This document shows positions 37,515 to 47,724 of a stretch of 64,000 nucleotides of DNA, one piece after another. Numbering within the stretch: position 1 is the first letter of the stretch; each line of letters starts with the position of its first letter. The position numbers and the translations under genes were made by a program. This DNA is from JACCZR01 sp963830065 (GTDB lineage Bacteria; Actinomycetota; Thermoleophilia; Solirubrobacterales; Thermoleophilaceae): NCBI GenBank assembly GCA_963830065.1, contig CAWHLA010000011.1, positions 161,153-225,152 of the forward strand, in the 5' to 3' direction. Below the pieces are notes generated by a model, which was not told the DNA's origin, made no database searches, and saw nothing but the letters and a program-made list of their open reading frames with translations.

Positions 37515-39873
37515 CTACGGGTGGCCGGTCAGGCCGCGATTGATGTTCCTGCGCGGACCGCCGTCCGAGCGCAGGCCGAGGAAGTACTCGAGGCGAGGGC
37601 GGTCGTCGGTGATGAGGGGGCCGTCGCCGACGTACGCTTCGATCGCGGCCCGGTCCGCGCGGTAGAGCTTACGGACGTCGTCGCCGCTCCGGAGGTTCAT
37701 CTGGGAGAGGGCGGCGCTGGCGATCGGCTGCTCGAATACGCGGTCGACCCAGGGAGGGTGCGGTCGAGCGGCTGGTCCGAGCCGACCAGCAGGCCGCCGT
37801 CGAGCCAGAGGCTGACGTGCGGGAAGACCTGGAGGAACGAGCGGATCAGGATCTTCTGCTCGGGCTCCGGGATGTCGCCGTTGACCCATTGGAGCATCAC
37901 GCCGCCCGGGTTCAGCGAGCGCCGGACGAGCTGGTAATACTCGACGGAGTAGAGGTTGGTGCTGCCGGCCTGGGCCGGGAAGAGGGCGTCGGCGGTGACG
38001 ACGTCGTAGGTGCGGCCGGAGACGAGCAGGTGGTTGCGGCCGTCGTCGACCAGCATCGTCACGTTGGGGCGCTCGTCGACGGCGTAGTTGACGTCGCGAA
38101 ACCATTCGCGCCGCGCACGACGCTGCGCGAGAGCTCGACGACGGTGACGTGGGCGCCCTCGTAGCGGGTGGTCGCGCCGGCCGTGGCGCCGCCGCCGAGC
38201 CCGACGACCAGCACCTCGCGCGGGGCCGGGTGGACCAGCATCGGCAGGTGGCCGAGCATCCGGTGGAAGTAGACCATCCAGTCGGCGTCGTTCGCCTGGT
38301 GGTGGTGGTTCAGGTACATCCGGAGGTGCTCGTCCTCGTCGCGGGTGATCGTGACGGTCGTCTCCAGGCCCTCCTCGGACCAGAGGATCCGCTGGCCGGG
38401 GAAGCGCGCCGTCAGGACGTCGCGTAGGCGCGGGGAGCCAGGGCGCCGAGCAGCCCGACGACGGCGAGGGCGGCAAGCGCGACGGCGAGGCGGGTCCTGA
38501 CCGGGGATGAGGCGTCCGTGGCGACGGTGACGACGGCGGCGAGCGCGCTGACGACGGCCAGCAGCGTCAGCGTGGCGTTGCTGCCGAGGACGGGGACCAG
38601 CAGAAAGCCGGCCGCCAGCGCGCCGAAGATCGCGCCGAAGACGTTGGCGGCGTAGAGCGAGCCGAGCCGGCGCCCGACCTGGTCGCCGCCGGCCGTGAAC
38701 AGCGTGACGGCCAGCGGGAAGCTCATGCCGAGGAACAGGGCCGGCGGGAACATCGCCGTGAACGCCAGGACCGCCATCGCGCCGATCGACGGCCCCTGCT
38801 CGGCGGCGAAACCGAGCCAGGCCAGCAGCGGCTCCATCGCGGCGAGAGCCTGGAGCGCGAACAGCGAGCTGATCGCGACCAGGGCCTGGAACGCGGCCAG
38901 AGCGAGCGGACCGTTACGGGCGCGGCGGAGGAACGGGCTGACGGCGGCACTTCCCAGGGCGATGCCGAGCAGGAACGCCGCCAGCATGACGGTGAAGGCG
39001 TAGGTGGTGGACTCCAGGAAGAGGATCAACAGCCGAGTCCAGACGACCTCGTACGCCAGCGAGCAGAACCCCGAGAGGCCGAGGAGCCAGGGCAGCAGGC
39101 GGACGAGGGCGGGGGGGCAGGTGAGGGAGGCGGTGGCGACCGGGGCGCGGTCGGCGGCGTGCCGCGTGTCCGGCCCGAGCCGCCGCCCGGCCAGCAGTGC
39201 CGTCAGCCCGGCTGCCAGGTTCAGCGCGGCGGCCACGGCGATCGAGTTTCGGATGCCGACCTCGCCGATCAGGTAGAAGCCGGCCAGGAGGGTCCCGACG
39301 ACGGCGCCGAGCGTGTTGATCGCGTAGAGCAGGCCGATGGCCCGGCCGCCGTCCCCTCCTTCGTCGGGGTAAACTAGCCGCGACCCGAGGGCGGCGCGGA
39401 CGATCAGCGGGAAGCTGGCGCCCATCAGTGCCGTCGGCACCAGCAGCACGGCGAAGGCGATGGCGAAGCGGACGACCGGTGCCAGGGCACTCCCGCCGAC
39501 GGCCCGGTAGAGCGGCCCGTAGACGTCCTGGAGGGCGATGAAGGCGAGCGGCGTCAGCAGGCAGGCCACGCCGATCAGCACCTCGACGACGCCGTACCAG
39601 ACCAGCGGCGCGCGAACGCGATCGGCGACCCGGCCGGCCAGGTAGCCGCCGAGCGCCAGGCCGGCCATGAACGCTCCGAGGACCGTCGCCGTGGCGTAGG
39701 CGCTGACGCCGAACACCAGGCTGAGCTGGCGCTGCCAGAGCACCTGATAGATCAGGCCGCTGATGCCGGAGAGCAGGAAGACGAGCAGCAGCAGCGCACT
39801 CATCGCGCCGGCGTAGGTGATCGGGAACGTCCTGATCGAGCGGTGGCGCGGGCAGGGCTTCCGTCTGGGACAT
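37515..39873 (-). CDS. Membrane-fused spermidine-synthase-like protein, frame broken
   Basis: The N-terminal half is a polytopic membrane region of about 460 residues with roughly 12 hydrophobic segments (LLLVFLLSGISGLIYQVLWQ onward). It is followed by a spermine/spermidine synthase-type methyltransferase fold: REVLVVGLGGGATAGATTRY, VVELSRSVV, NVTMLVDDGRNHLL, YDVVTADALFP. Such fused proteins are widespread and need not make polyamines. ATG 39873 (MSQTEALPAPPLD) is four bases from the methyltransferase stop. Shifts lie near 39,830, 38,415, 38,115 and 37,725. Confidence 0.8.
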
Positions 39874-39876
39874 CGG

Positions 39877-40450
39877 CTAGCGAGTCGGCGGGCCGACGCG
39901 GCAGCTGTAGACGAAGGCCGGCGGCAGGTTGAGGAGCACGGGCCGATAGCGGACGTTGCCGAAGACGTCGAGCAGGTGGGGCCGCAGCATCTTCGAGTAC
40001 TGGTAGCCGACGAACAGCCCTTCGTCGCCGAGGGCGCGATGGCTCGCCTGGAGGATGCCGCGCATGACCGGGCGCGGCAGCAGCGAGTACGGGATGCCGG
40101 AGACGACGGCGTCGACTCTGGGCCAGCCGGCCTCTTCGGCGAGCGCGTCGATCCGCTCGGCGGAGGCCTCGATCACCTGGAGCCGCCGGTCGGGGATCTC
40201 GCGGCGCAGATGCTCGACGAAGCCGGCGTTGGTGTCGATCGCCAGAAGCCTGCCCGTCCGGGGCGAGCCGATCGAGGATCACCTGGGTGAAGACGCCGGT
40301 GCCCGGGCCTAGCTCCGCGATATACCTGGCGCGCGCGAAGTCGATCCGGTCGACGACCTCGCGGGTGAGGTAGTGCGAGCTGGGTGTGATCGAGCCCAGC
40401 TGGCGCGGGTTGCGGGCCCACTGCTTCAAGAAGCGGAGACGGGACTGCAC
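39877..40450 (-). CDS. SAM-dependent methyltransferase (phospholipid N-methyltransferase-like)
   Basis: Starting at GTG 40450, the protein reads VQSRLRFLKQWARNPRQLGS, then SSHYLTREVVDRID. These are followed by the SAM motif IAELGPGTGVFTQVILDRL and VDAVVSGIPYSLLPRPVMRG. This matches PmtA-like methyltransferases, which resemble rRNA adenine dimethylases. A single shift near 40,260 separates the halves. The substrate could be phosphatidylethanolamine, by family only. It is upstream of the spermidine-synthase-like gene. Confidence 0.75.
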
Positions 40451-40571
40451 GTGCTCGCTCCGTTGCCTCGCGACATCTGACCGGGCGCTCGGGCGGCGCT
40501 CTGGCGCACCCCATCGGCGGCAGAATCGGCAGGGCGGCGCCAGTATAGCACCGGGTGTGGCGGGCACTGGG

Positions 40572-41718
40572 TCAGGGGGTGTTGGCGCGGAGGTACAGGT
40601 CGATCAGGCCGGTCGCGAACGGCGCGACGAGGCAGACGGCGGCGAGGGTGGTGCAACTGCGTGCCGTGGGCCCGATGGAGGGCCTGGGCCAGCGCCGCGC
40701 CGGCGAAGGCGCCGATCCCGCCACAGATGCCGCCGAGGATCGCGCCGCCCACCACGTTGCCGAACGGCCAGGCGAGCAGCGAGAGGAGCCCGAAGACGGC
40801 GCCGCCGACCACGCCGGCCAGGAGATGGCCTCGCCCGGATTTCCAGATCAGGCCCGCCGCGAGCGCGGCCGGGAGCAACGGGGCCGGCAGCCAGTGGCCG
40901 GCCTGGCTTACGTCCAGGCCGAGGCGCGTCGCGACCCCGCGTTCGCGCAGCAGGGCGAACAGGCTCCAGACCGCGATCACGGCGACGATGAATCGCCAGC
41001 GCCGGTCGATGCTTCGGAGGAGCACCAGCACGAGGCCGACCCAGAACGCGCCGAGGATGACGAACCACGGGTTGGCGCGGACGATCCGCCAGTCCAGATA
41101 GATGCGCGACGTGTGCTGGTAGGCTGGCTGCTCCGCGAGAACGGGAATGGAAGCGATGGCCGCGACCTTCTCGCGGGTCTGGTTGTTCTGGAACGGGCCG
41201 ACGATCGGCCCGAGGGTGAGCGCCAGCAGCAGCAAGGCGAACCCGGCCCGCGTCCACCAGCGCAGCGGCCGTCCACCGCCGAGGGCAAGGTGCCCGGCGA
41301 TGAAGCCGAAGGCGGCCAGGCTCCAGCCCCAGCCGAGGAGCGCGTGGGGCGTGGACCAGCGCGTCTCGTCCAGGCCGAACGTGCTGTGCCAGACGACGTC
41401 GAGGATCGCGCCGAGCGCCAGCAGCCCGAGGCCGGACCCGGTCAGGAAGAGGGCGCCCGGCACCCGGTAGGCGACCCGGGCACGCGAAAGCCGCTGCCGA
41501 ACGCCCGCCGGAAGTCGCGGGGTGGTGAGCAGCAGGAGGTAGAGCGAGCAGGTGACGGCGGTGGTGACGTAGATGAAGAGATGCGGCGGCGAGAACGCCG
41601 ACTCGAATCGGCGGGTGGTGTGCCAGGCGGCGTCCCACGAGAGCCCGATCGAGACGGAGAGCAGCATCGTGGCGAACGCCAGCCAGAGGATCAGCCGGGC
41701 GCGACCGGCGTCGGGCAC
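40572..41718 (-). CDS. Polytopic membrane protein of unknown function
   Basis: About 380 residues with eight or more hydrophobic segments, starting LILWLAFATMLLSVSIGLSWDAAWHTT. Histidine and tryptophan clusters (DAAWHTTRRFESAFSPPHLF, ILDVVWHSTFGLDETRWSTP, HALLGWGW) recall integral-membrane metal- or quinone-handling proteins, but I cannot name a family. One shift near 40,655 separates the last helix (CLVAPFATGLIDLYLRANTP) and the stop at 40572. Confidence 0.7.
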
Positions 41719-42005
41719 GACACGAGCAGGGCGCTGGCGGCGCGAGGGGTGGCGCGGGGATCATCTGGCGGCGCCTCCCGAGTGTCTCGATTATGCACCG
41801 GCGAGGCCCCGAGCAACGTCGTCGGACTTCAACCTACGGCGAGGGACTGTGGGAGCGGCTTGCAGGTCGGCGCGTTTGCCGCTCCCATCCGGGCGACCTA
41901 TACTCTGAGGGCGAGATCCCAGGTGGAACGCCGCCTCGTGTTCGTGCGCGGCTGGCTAGCGCCGGGCGCTCGCCGACCCCGTTGCTCGGGGATGGGAGGA
42001 CGCCG
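41719..42005. promoter_or_regulatory. Promoter and palindrome upstream of argJ
   Basis: The gap before argJ holds TTGCCG (41876-41881), 17 bases, then TATACT (41899-41904), a good sigma-70-type promoter facing argJ. A perfect nine-base inverted repeat, GGGAGCGGC (41851-41859) against GCCGCTCCC (41878-41886), overlaps the -35. It could be an operator, or a terminator from upstream. An ArgR box is not apparent. The leader before GTG 42006 is about 95 bases. Confidence 0.55.
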
Positions 42006-43229
42006 GTGGGATCGGCGAAACAGTTTCGCCCAGTCGTCGACGGTGGCGTGACATTCGCGGCTGGCTTCACGGCTGGTGCCGTCTATGCTGGTATCAAGAC
42101 GCCGGGGCCGGACAAGCTCGATCTGGCCATCCTGGCTTCGGACCGCCCGGCGGCGGTGGCCGGCATCTTCACCAGGAACGCGCTTCTGCGCGGCGCCGGT
42201 GGTCGTCTCGCGCGAGATCGTGGCCGCCAGGCGCGCGAGGGCGGTGATCGCCAACGCCGGGAACGCGAACGCCTGCACCGGCGAGCAGGGGCTGGCCGAC
42301 GCCCGCGAGATGGCGCGCGCTGGCGGCCGAGAAGATCGACGGCCGACCCGGCCGAGGTGCTGGTCGCCTCGACCGGGATGATCGGCATCAACGCTGCCGA
42401 TGGACCAGATCCGGGCCGGCGCCCGCGACGTCGAGTTCGTGGCCGACGGCGGGGCGCAGTTCGCGCGGGCGATCATCACGACCGACACCCACCCGAAGTC
42501 GGCCGGCGCCGAGCTGGAGCTGGGCGGCAAGACGGTCCGGATCGGCGGATCGGCGAAGGGCGCCGGCATGATCCACCCGAACATGGCGACGCTGCTGGCG
42601 TTCGTGACGACGGACGCGGCGGTCGATCCCGAGTTCCTCCAGACGGCGCTGGCCCGGGCCGGCGGCGACTCGTTCAACATGATCACCGTCGACGGCGACA
42701 CCAGCACCAACGACACGCTGGTGGTGCTGGCGAACGGCGCGGCCGGCAATCCGGTCGTCGAGCGGCGGCGAGGACGGCGAGGCGTTCACGGCGGCGCTGA
42801 CCTACGTCTGCGGCGAGCTTGCGAAGGCGATCGTCTCGGACGGCGAGGGGGCGACCCGGCTGATCCGGGTGGACGTGCGAGGCGCGGCCTCCGACGAGGA
42901 CGCGCGCGCCGCGGCCCGGTCGGTGGTGCGGTCGCCGCTGGTCAAGTCGGCCGTCTACGGCAGCGACCCGAACTGGGGCCGCGTGCTCTGCGCGATCGGG
43001 TACTCCGGCGCTGCGGTCGATCCGATGGCGGTCGACCTGTTCGTGGGCGGCGTCCAGCTGGTGAAGGCGGGGCGCCCGTCCCGGCAGCCGCGAGGCGGCC
43101 GAACCGGTGATGAAAGAGAAGGAGGTCAACTTCGTGGCGGACCTCCACGTGGGCGGCTCGGCGGCGACGGCGTGGGGGTGTGACCTCACCGAGGCGTACG
43201 TCGTCGAGAACAGCGCCTACTCGACCTGA
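42006..43229 (+). CDS. argJ: Bifunctional ornithine acetyltransferase/N-acetylglutamate synthase, frame broken
   Basis: Pieces in all three frames assemble a complete ArgJ of about 405 residues. They are VTFAAGFTAGAVYAGIKTPG, VVVSREIVAARRARAVIANAGNANACTG, STGMIG-like sequence near 42,370, KGAGMIHPNMATLLAFVTTD (autocleavage site with the nucleophile threonine), DSFNMITVDGDTSTNDT and SDPNWGRVLCAIGYSGA. ArgJ recycles the acetyl group between acetylornithine and glutamate. At least five single-base shifts occur. The first is an extra G near 42,192. GTG 42006 gives the N-terminus; argB follows. Confidence 0.88.
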
Positions 43230-43236
43230 GGAAGAC

Positions 43237-44105
43237 GTGGCTACAGAAGTTGCAATCCCGCGCAGGCGCACGACCCGGTCCTGATGGCGGCTGCCATCAA
43301 GGAGGCGCTGCCGTACATCTCGCGGTACGTCGGGAAGACGGTCGTCGTGAAGATCGGCGGCAGCATCCACGGCGACGGCACCGCCCTCGAAGACATCGTG
43401 ACGCTGGCGCGGCTCGGCGTGAAGCCGGTCGTCGTGCACGGCGGCGGCCCGATGATCTCCGAGTGGCAGGGCCGGATGGGCCTGGAGCCGAAGTTCGTGG
43501 ACGGCCGGCGCTACACCGACGAGATGACCCTCGACCTGGCCCGGATGGTCCTGATCGGCAAGGCGAACAGCGACCTGGTGGCGCACCTGGTCTCGCTCGG
43601 CGGGCGGGCCGTCGGGCTCTCGGGGATCGACGGCGGCCTGATCAAGGCGAGGCTGCGAGACCCGAAGCTCGGGCTGGTCGGCGAGGTGACGCAAGTCGAT
43701 CTCGGCCCGGTCAAGGCGCTGATGGACGCCGGCTACCTGGTCGTCGTGGCGCCGTCGGCGACGGACGGCGAGGGCCAGCCGCTCAACGTCAACGCCGACT
43801 CGATCGCCGGCGACATGGCCCGGGCGCTCGGGGCCGAGAAGCTGGTGATGTTCACCGACGTCGACGGCGTCAAGGACAGGAGCGGCAACGTGCTCTCGGC
43901 GCTGACGGTCGAGCAGGTGAACGCCTCGATCGCGTCCGGCGAGATCAGCGGCGGGATGATCCCGAAGGTCGAGGCGTGCGTCCGCGCGCTCGACACGGTG
44001 CCGCGCGCCCACATCCTGGACGGCCGGGTGCCCCACGCGCTGCTCGGCGAGCTGTTCACCGATGCCGGGGTCGGCACGATGATCACGCGGGACGACGACG
44101 CGTGA
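43237..44105 (+). CDS. argB: Acetylglutamate kinase
   Basis: From ATG 43284 the frame is intact for 273 residues: TVVVKIGGSIHGDG, VVVHGGGPMISEWQG, LIGKANSDLVAHLVSLGG, NVNADSIAGDMARAL, FTDVDGVKD and GGMIPKVEACVRAL, all ArgB motifs. The natural start is probably GTG 43237 (VATEVAIP), reached through one base shift near 43,262; GAGGAAG lies ahead of it. The gene phosphorylates N-acetylglutamate, the second arginine step. It is eight bases from argJ. Confidence 0.93.
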
Positions 44106-44165
44106 CGCCGATCTGGGTGCCGCACCACACCCGCTTCAGGCGACTCCGTGCAGCTGACCGCCCGA

Positions 44166-44186
44166 CGGCAGCGCCATGCGCTGCCG
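44166..44186. promoter_or_regulatory. Perfect hairpin between argB and argD
   Basis: CGGCAGCGC-CAT-GCGCTGCCG is a perfect nine-base stem with a three-base loop, in the 146-base gap before argD. No T run follows, so it may be an mRNA-stability or partial termination element rather than a terminator. Confidence 0.5.
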
Positions 44187-44251
44187 GGATCGTATCGTGT
44201 CGCGCTGACTCGCGGGCGCTCGCAGGCGCTCGCGCGACGAGAGGGAAGCTG

Positions 44252-45462
44252 ATGTCGTCCAAGTGGATCGAGCTTGAGTCACAGCGGTACATGTCGGTCG
44301 CCAAGCGGACGCCGGTCGTGCTGGTGCGCGGCCAGGGGTGCCGGGTCTGGGACGAGGAGGGGAAGTCGTACCTGGACATGGTCGGCGGCTGGGCCGTCAA
44401 CACGCTGGGCCACTCCTCGCCGGTGATCGTGGACGCGCTGACCGAGCAGGCGTCGCAGCTCATTCACACCTCGAACCAGTTCTACACGGTGCCGCAGCTT
44501 GGAGCTGGCGGACCTGCTGGTCCAGAACTCGGCCTTCGACCGGGTCTTCTTCTCGAACAGCGGCGTCGAGGCGAACGAGGGCGCCGTGAAGCTGGCCCGC
44601 AAGTACGGCCAGCACAAGCGGAACGGCGCCTACGAGGTCATCACCACCGACCACTCGTTCCACGGGCGCTCGCTGGCGATGCTGACCGCCACAGGCAAGC
44701 CGGCCTACAAGCAGGATTACGGCCCGCTGCCGGACGGCTTCCTGGCCGACCCGGTGCCGTTCAACGACCTTGAGGCCGTCAAGAAGGCGACCACCGACAA
44801 GACCTGCGCGGTGATGGTGGAGCCGGTCCAGGGCGAAGGCGGCGTCAATCCGGCCACCAAGGAGTACCTCCAGGGCCTGCGCGACTGGTGCGACGAGAAC
44901 AACCTGGTGCTGATCTTCGACGAGGTCCAGACCGGCGTCGGGCGGCTCGGGACGCTCTGGGGGTACGAGCTGTACGGCGTCGAGCCGGACGTGATGACGC
45001 TGGCGAAGGGCCTGGGCGGCGGCGTCCCGATCGGGGCGATCCTCTGCACCGAGAAGGTCAACATCTTCACCTACGGCGACCACGGCTCGACGTTCGGCGG
45101 CAACCCGCTGGCGACGGCGGTGGCGCTGGCGGTGGTGCGCGAGACGATCAAGGAGGACCTGCCGGGCCACGCCAAGAAGGTCGGCGACTACCTCCAGCAG
45201 AAGCTGAACGAGCTGCGGAACGGATCGGCCGTACATCACGGACGTGCGCGGGTACGGGCTGCTGGTGGGCATCGAGTTCGACTCGGACATCGCGGGCGAG
45301 GCGCTCGGCAAGCTGGTCGAGGAGGGCGTGCTGATGAACGCGCCGGCCGGCAACGTCCTGCGCTTCATGCCGCCGCTGGTGCTGACCGAGGAGGAGGTCG
45401 ACGAGGTGGTGGGCAAGCTGGCGAAGGTGCTGGACGAGATCAAGGCGAAGACGCCGGCCTGA
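44252..45462 (+). CDS. argD: Acetylornithine aminotransferase, two frame shifts
   Basis: About 402 residues of a class III PLP aminotransferase: LDMVGGWAVNTLGHSSPVIV, FFSNSGVEANEGAVKLARKY, FHGRSLAMLTATG, IFDEVQTGVGRLGTLWGYE and TLAKGLGGGVPIGAIL with the PLP lysine, then STFGGNPLATAVAL. It converts acetylornithine and 2-oxoglutarate, or acts in the reverse direction. An extra G near 44,505 and another near 45,234 break the frame. GAGAGGGAAG precedes ATG 44252. It is the last arg gene before a clear terminator. Confidence 0.92.
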
Positions 45463-45487
45463 CCTGACGCGCGGCTGAAGAACGCAA

Positions 45488-45519
45488 AGAGCGGCGGTGG
45501 AGTAGTCCACTGCCGCTCT
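45488..45519. terminator. Terminator hairpin after argD
   Basis: AGAGCGGC-GGTGGA and TCCACT-GCCGCTCT form a long stem with a four-base loop (GTAG) and one mismatch, between the argD stop and the convergent small gene. It probably serves both directions, although T runs are weak. Confidence 0.65.
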
Positions 45520-45543
45520 CGTGCGTCTGGTGTGGTTTCGGGC

Positions 45544-45744
45544 TCAGGCGGCGGCGCCGACCTTGCCCTGGGCGCCGCGGACGAGCGTGCCGCGCGCCGT
45601 GAAGGCCAGGACCCGGTCGATCAGGCTCACGGGCCGGGCCGTCTGGGTCTGAACGTCCAGCGCCATGCGAATCGCCTTCATCTCATCGCGGCGGTCGCGC
45701 AGCCGGTCCTGGGCAACAAGCAGGTCGTACTCGGTCGCATACAT
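45544..45744 (-). CDS. 66-residue charged helical protein, paralogue A
   Basis: The 66-residue protein reads MYATEYDLLVAQDRLRDRRD with SLIDRVLAF in its second half. It is mainly amphipathic helix, with no signal peptide or metal motif. It is a paralogue of the gene at 46079-46279. Both have 66 residues and share the pattern T-x-YD-x6-R-x-RD-x-R and an LxDR motif at the same position. The mRNA leaders are even more alike. GGAGGA lies 11 bases before ATG 45744. I do not recognise a family. Its frame is intact in a region full of broken genes. Confidence 0.65.
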   Translation of the reverse strand: MYATEYDLLVAQDRLRDRRDEMKAIRMALDVQTQTARPVSLIDRVLAFTARGTLVRGAQGKVGAAA

Positions 45745-45812
45745 CGGGATGGTCCTCCAGTGGGTGTGACTTCGAGCTTCACGTCGGCACTCACTGGCGA
45801 CGAGGGCATCAG
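45745..45812 (-). promoter_or_regulatory. Conserved 5' leader of paralogue A
   Basis: The 68 bases before the start are about 85% identical to those before paralogue B. CCAGTG (minus strand, 45797-45792) can pair with CACTGG (45762-45757), which runs into the Shine-Dalgarno GGAGGA. An adjoining GTG/CAC extends the stem. This could gate ribosome access. The function is inference. Confidence 0.5.
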
Positions 45813-45907
45813 ACAGAGTCTCGGTGCACCGCTTTCTGCTCGCTCATGCGCTCAGGTCCGCGACTGAACGTCGGACGCCCGAACGCGATCTCCTGTTGGT
45901 AAAACGT

Positions 45908-45937
45908 ATTATCTCTCACCGTGGGGACCGGCTGCAA
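45908..45937 (-). promoter_or_regulatory. Possible promoter for paralogue A
   Basis: On the minus strand TTGCAG (45937-45932), 18 bases, then GATAAT (45913-45908) gives a reasonable sigma-70 match in a locally AT-richer patch. Transcription from here would leave a leader of about 160 bases, enough to include the conserved element. Confidence 0.35.
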
Positions 45938-46078
45938 CGTCAGATTTGTCGGTCCGGCGTTGTCATGAACGCGAGTTGGGGCACAGCCAGCGGCCGAAGC
46001 CGAAACGTCCGGGCCTTGCTCCTACCAGGGCGCTCGGCTCGGGGCCTCGGAGAATGGCGCGGGGCAACCGGGGTGCGA

Positions 46079-46279
46079 TCACGCCGGCACGTTGGCCCGC
46101 TCGGAGACCGGCCGGGCGAGGTGGAGGCGCGCCATCAGCGTGCGAATCCGGTCGAGCAGGCCGGGGCCGGGGACCGGACCGACCTGGCTGGCCCGAGCGA
46201 GGCGGTACAGGGCGGCTTCGCGGCGCAGGTCGCGATACCGCTCTTCGACGAGGCGTGCGTCATAGATGGTGGGGAGCAT
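46079..46279 (-). CDS. 66-residue charged helical protein, paralogue B
   Basis: The protein starts MLPTIYDARLVEERYRDLRR and carries GLLDRIRTLMARLHLARP in its second half. Its length and motif spacing match paralogue A (about one third identity by eye). ATG 46279 is chosen because its distance from the upstream GGAG equals that in paralogue A; ATG 46288 is also in frame. It is probably a helical, possibly nucleic-acid- or protein-binding, small protein. No function is known to me. Confidence 0.62.
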   Translation of the reverse strand: MLPTIYDARLVEERYRDLRREAALYRLARASQVGPVPGPGLLDRIRTLMARLHLARPVSERANVPA

Positions 46280-46346
46280 CGGAGTCATTCTCCAGTGGTG
46301 TCGTTCGAGCTTCGCGTCGGCACTCACTGGCGACGTGGGCATCACC
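46280..46346 (-). promoter_or_regulatory. Conserved 5' leader of paralogue B
   Basis: This matches the paralogue A leader almost base for base from TGATGCCC through GTCGCCAGTGAGTGCCGACG to the Shine-Dalgarno. CCAGTG-A-GTG (from 46330 down) pairs with CAC-CACTGG (ending 46292), nine pairs with one bulge. The equivalent stem in copy A has an A/C mismatch instead of the bulge. Confidence 0.5.
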
Positions 46347-46611
46347 TGTAGCCTACGCTGGTCGTGGTGACGCGGCTGTTCCGCCGGGAAACATCCGGAC
46401 GTGTTCTGGCGGACATCCTGTCGTTGATCGAATGGCGCGGGCCTCCACGGTAGGCAGGGCAGGCTGGCACGACGAGATGCAACTGGCGGGTGGCCGGACG
46501 AAGGCCCACTTCGCTGACGCTCGGGGCGCAGGAGGGTGTCTGCCGAGCGGAGGTTGCGTGCGTTGGCGCGCTGCTCGCCTCAGTGCTCACACTCGCCTGA
46601 GGACGTGGGTC

Positions 46612-47691
46612 TCAGGAGGATGGAGGCGTGGTGTGCTGCTCGGGGTGGGCGGCGCGGGTCAGGCGGTCGAGGATCGCGAGGCCGAGGCCGGACGTGCCGA
46701 GGGCGCGGACGTAGATCGCCTCGCAGCCGGCCGCGTCGAGGGTGCGCATGGCGGCGAAGAGGCGGCCAGCCACCTGGCCGAGGTCGGCTTCGCTGCCGAG
46801 CGGACGGCCTCGATCCGGTCGAGGAGATCGGCGAGGAGCGGGGCGTCCTCGTCGACGAGCAGCACGCCGACGCGAGCGGCCGGCATCCAGCCCGCGCTCG
46901 ACGGCTCGACGTAAGGCGGGACGGGTCTCGGAAGGCTCGCCGGTCAGCAGGAACAGCGAGGCGCGCGGCGAGTAGTGCTTCGCCATCAGGCCTGGCGAGG
47001 CGGTCCGACCGACTGCGCCCGAGCAGCAGCGGGACCGGCGGATCGAGCGCCGAGAGGGCGTCGGCGAGCGCTTCCGGGGTGGTGGCGCCGGGCCGGAGCA
47101 GGCGGGCCTCGCGCGCCGTCGACGGCGACGACCGTCGACTCGATGCCGTGCGGGGCCGGCCCGCCGTCCAGGATCAGGTCGACGCGGTCGCCGAGGTCCT
47201 CGACGACGTGCTCGGCGGTGGTGGCGCTGGCGCGGGTGAACAGGTTGGCGCTTGGCGCGGCGATCGGGACGGCCGGCGGCGCGGATCAGCGCCTGGGCGA
47301 CCGGGTGGCTCGGGACGCGCACGGCGACGGTGGGGAGGCCGGCCGTCGCGACGTCGGGCACGGCGGGCAGCTTCGGCAGGACCAGCGTCAGCGGCCCGGG
47401 CCAGAACCGATCGGCGAGGGCGCGCGCGATCGGTGGCAGATCGGCGGCGACCGTGGCGAGGTCGTCGGTGGAGGCGACGTGGACGATCAGCGGGTCGTCG
47501 AGTGCCCGGCGCTTGGCGGCAAAGATCGAGCGGACGGCGGCCTCGTCGAGGGCGTTCGCGCCGAGCCCGTAGACCGTCTCGGTCGGGAAGGCGACGAGGC
47601 CGCCGCGGCGGATGATCGCGGCGGCCCGCTCGATGATCGGCCGGGTCGGGACGGTCCGGATCGACCGCGGACGACGTTCGAGCGGCACCAT
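46612..47691 (-). CDS. tsaC: L-threonylcarbamoyladenylate synthase (Sua5/YrdC), frame broken in the middle
   Basis: The N-terminal YrdC domain reads IIRRGGLVAFPTETVYGLGA, then KRRALDDPLIVHVAS and FWPGPLTLVLPKL. The C-terminal Sua5 domain starts near SPGLMAKHYSPRASLFLLTG and continues to GCEAIYVRALGTSGLGLAI. The enzyme makes threonylcarbamoyl-AMP for the t6A37 tRNA modification. The middle section (LFTRASATTAEHVVEDLGDR, then VDLILDGGPAPHGIESTVVA) lies in another frame, so two or three shifts occur between about 47,270 and 46,990. It precedes no clear partner but lies beside prmC and prfA. Confidence 0.88.
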   Translation of the reverse strand: MVPLERRPRSIRTVPTRPIIERAAAIIRRGGLVAFPTETVYGLGANALDEAAVRSIFAAKRRALDDPLIVHVASTDDLATVAADLPPIARALADRFWPGPLTLVLPKLPAVPDVATAGLPTVAVRVPSHPVAQALIRAAGRPDRRAKRQPVHPRQRHHRRARRRGPRRPRRPDPGRRAGPARHRVDGRRRRRRARPACSGPAPPPRKRSPTPSRRSIRRSRCCSGAVGRTASPGLMAKHYSPRASLFLLTGEPSETRPALRRAVERGLDAGRSRRRAARRRGRPAPRRSPRPDRGRPLGSEADLGQVAGRLFAAMRTLDAAGCEAIYVRALGTSGLGLAILDRLTRAAHPEQHTTPPSS

Positions 47692-47724
47692 CGTCCGAGG
47701 TCGGGTGGGCGGTAGGGGGCGAGG

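Noticed and set aside
46346..46611. A plus-strand gene in the gap before tsaC
   Set aside because: The open frame is arginine/alanine-rich and continues as antisense shadow of tsaC, with no Shine-Dalgarno.
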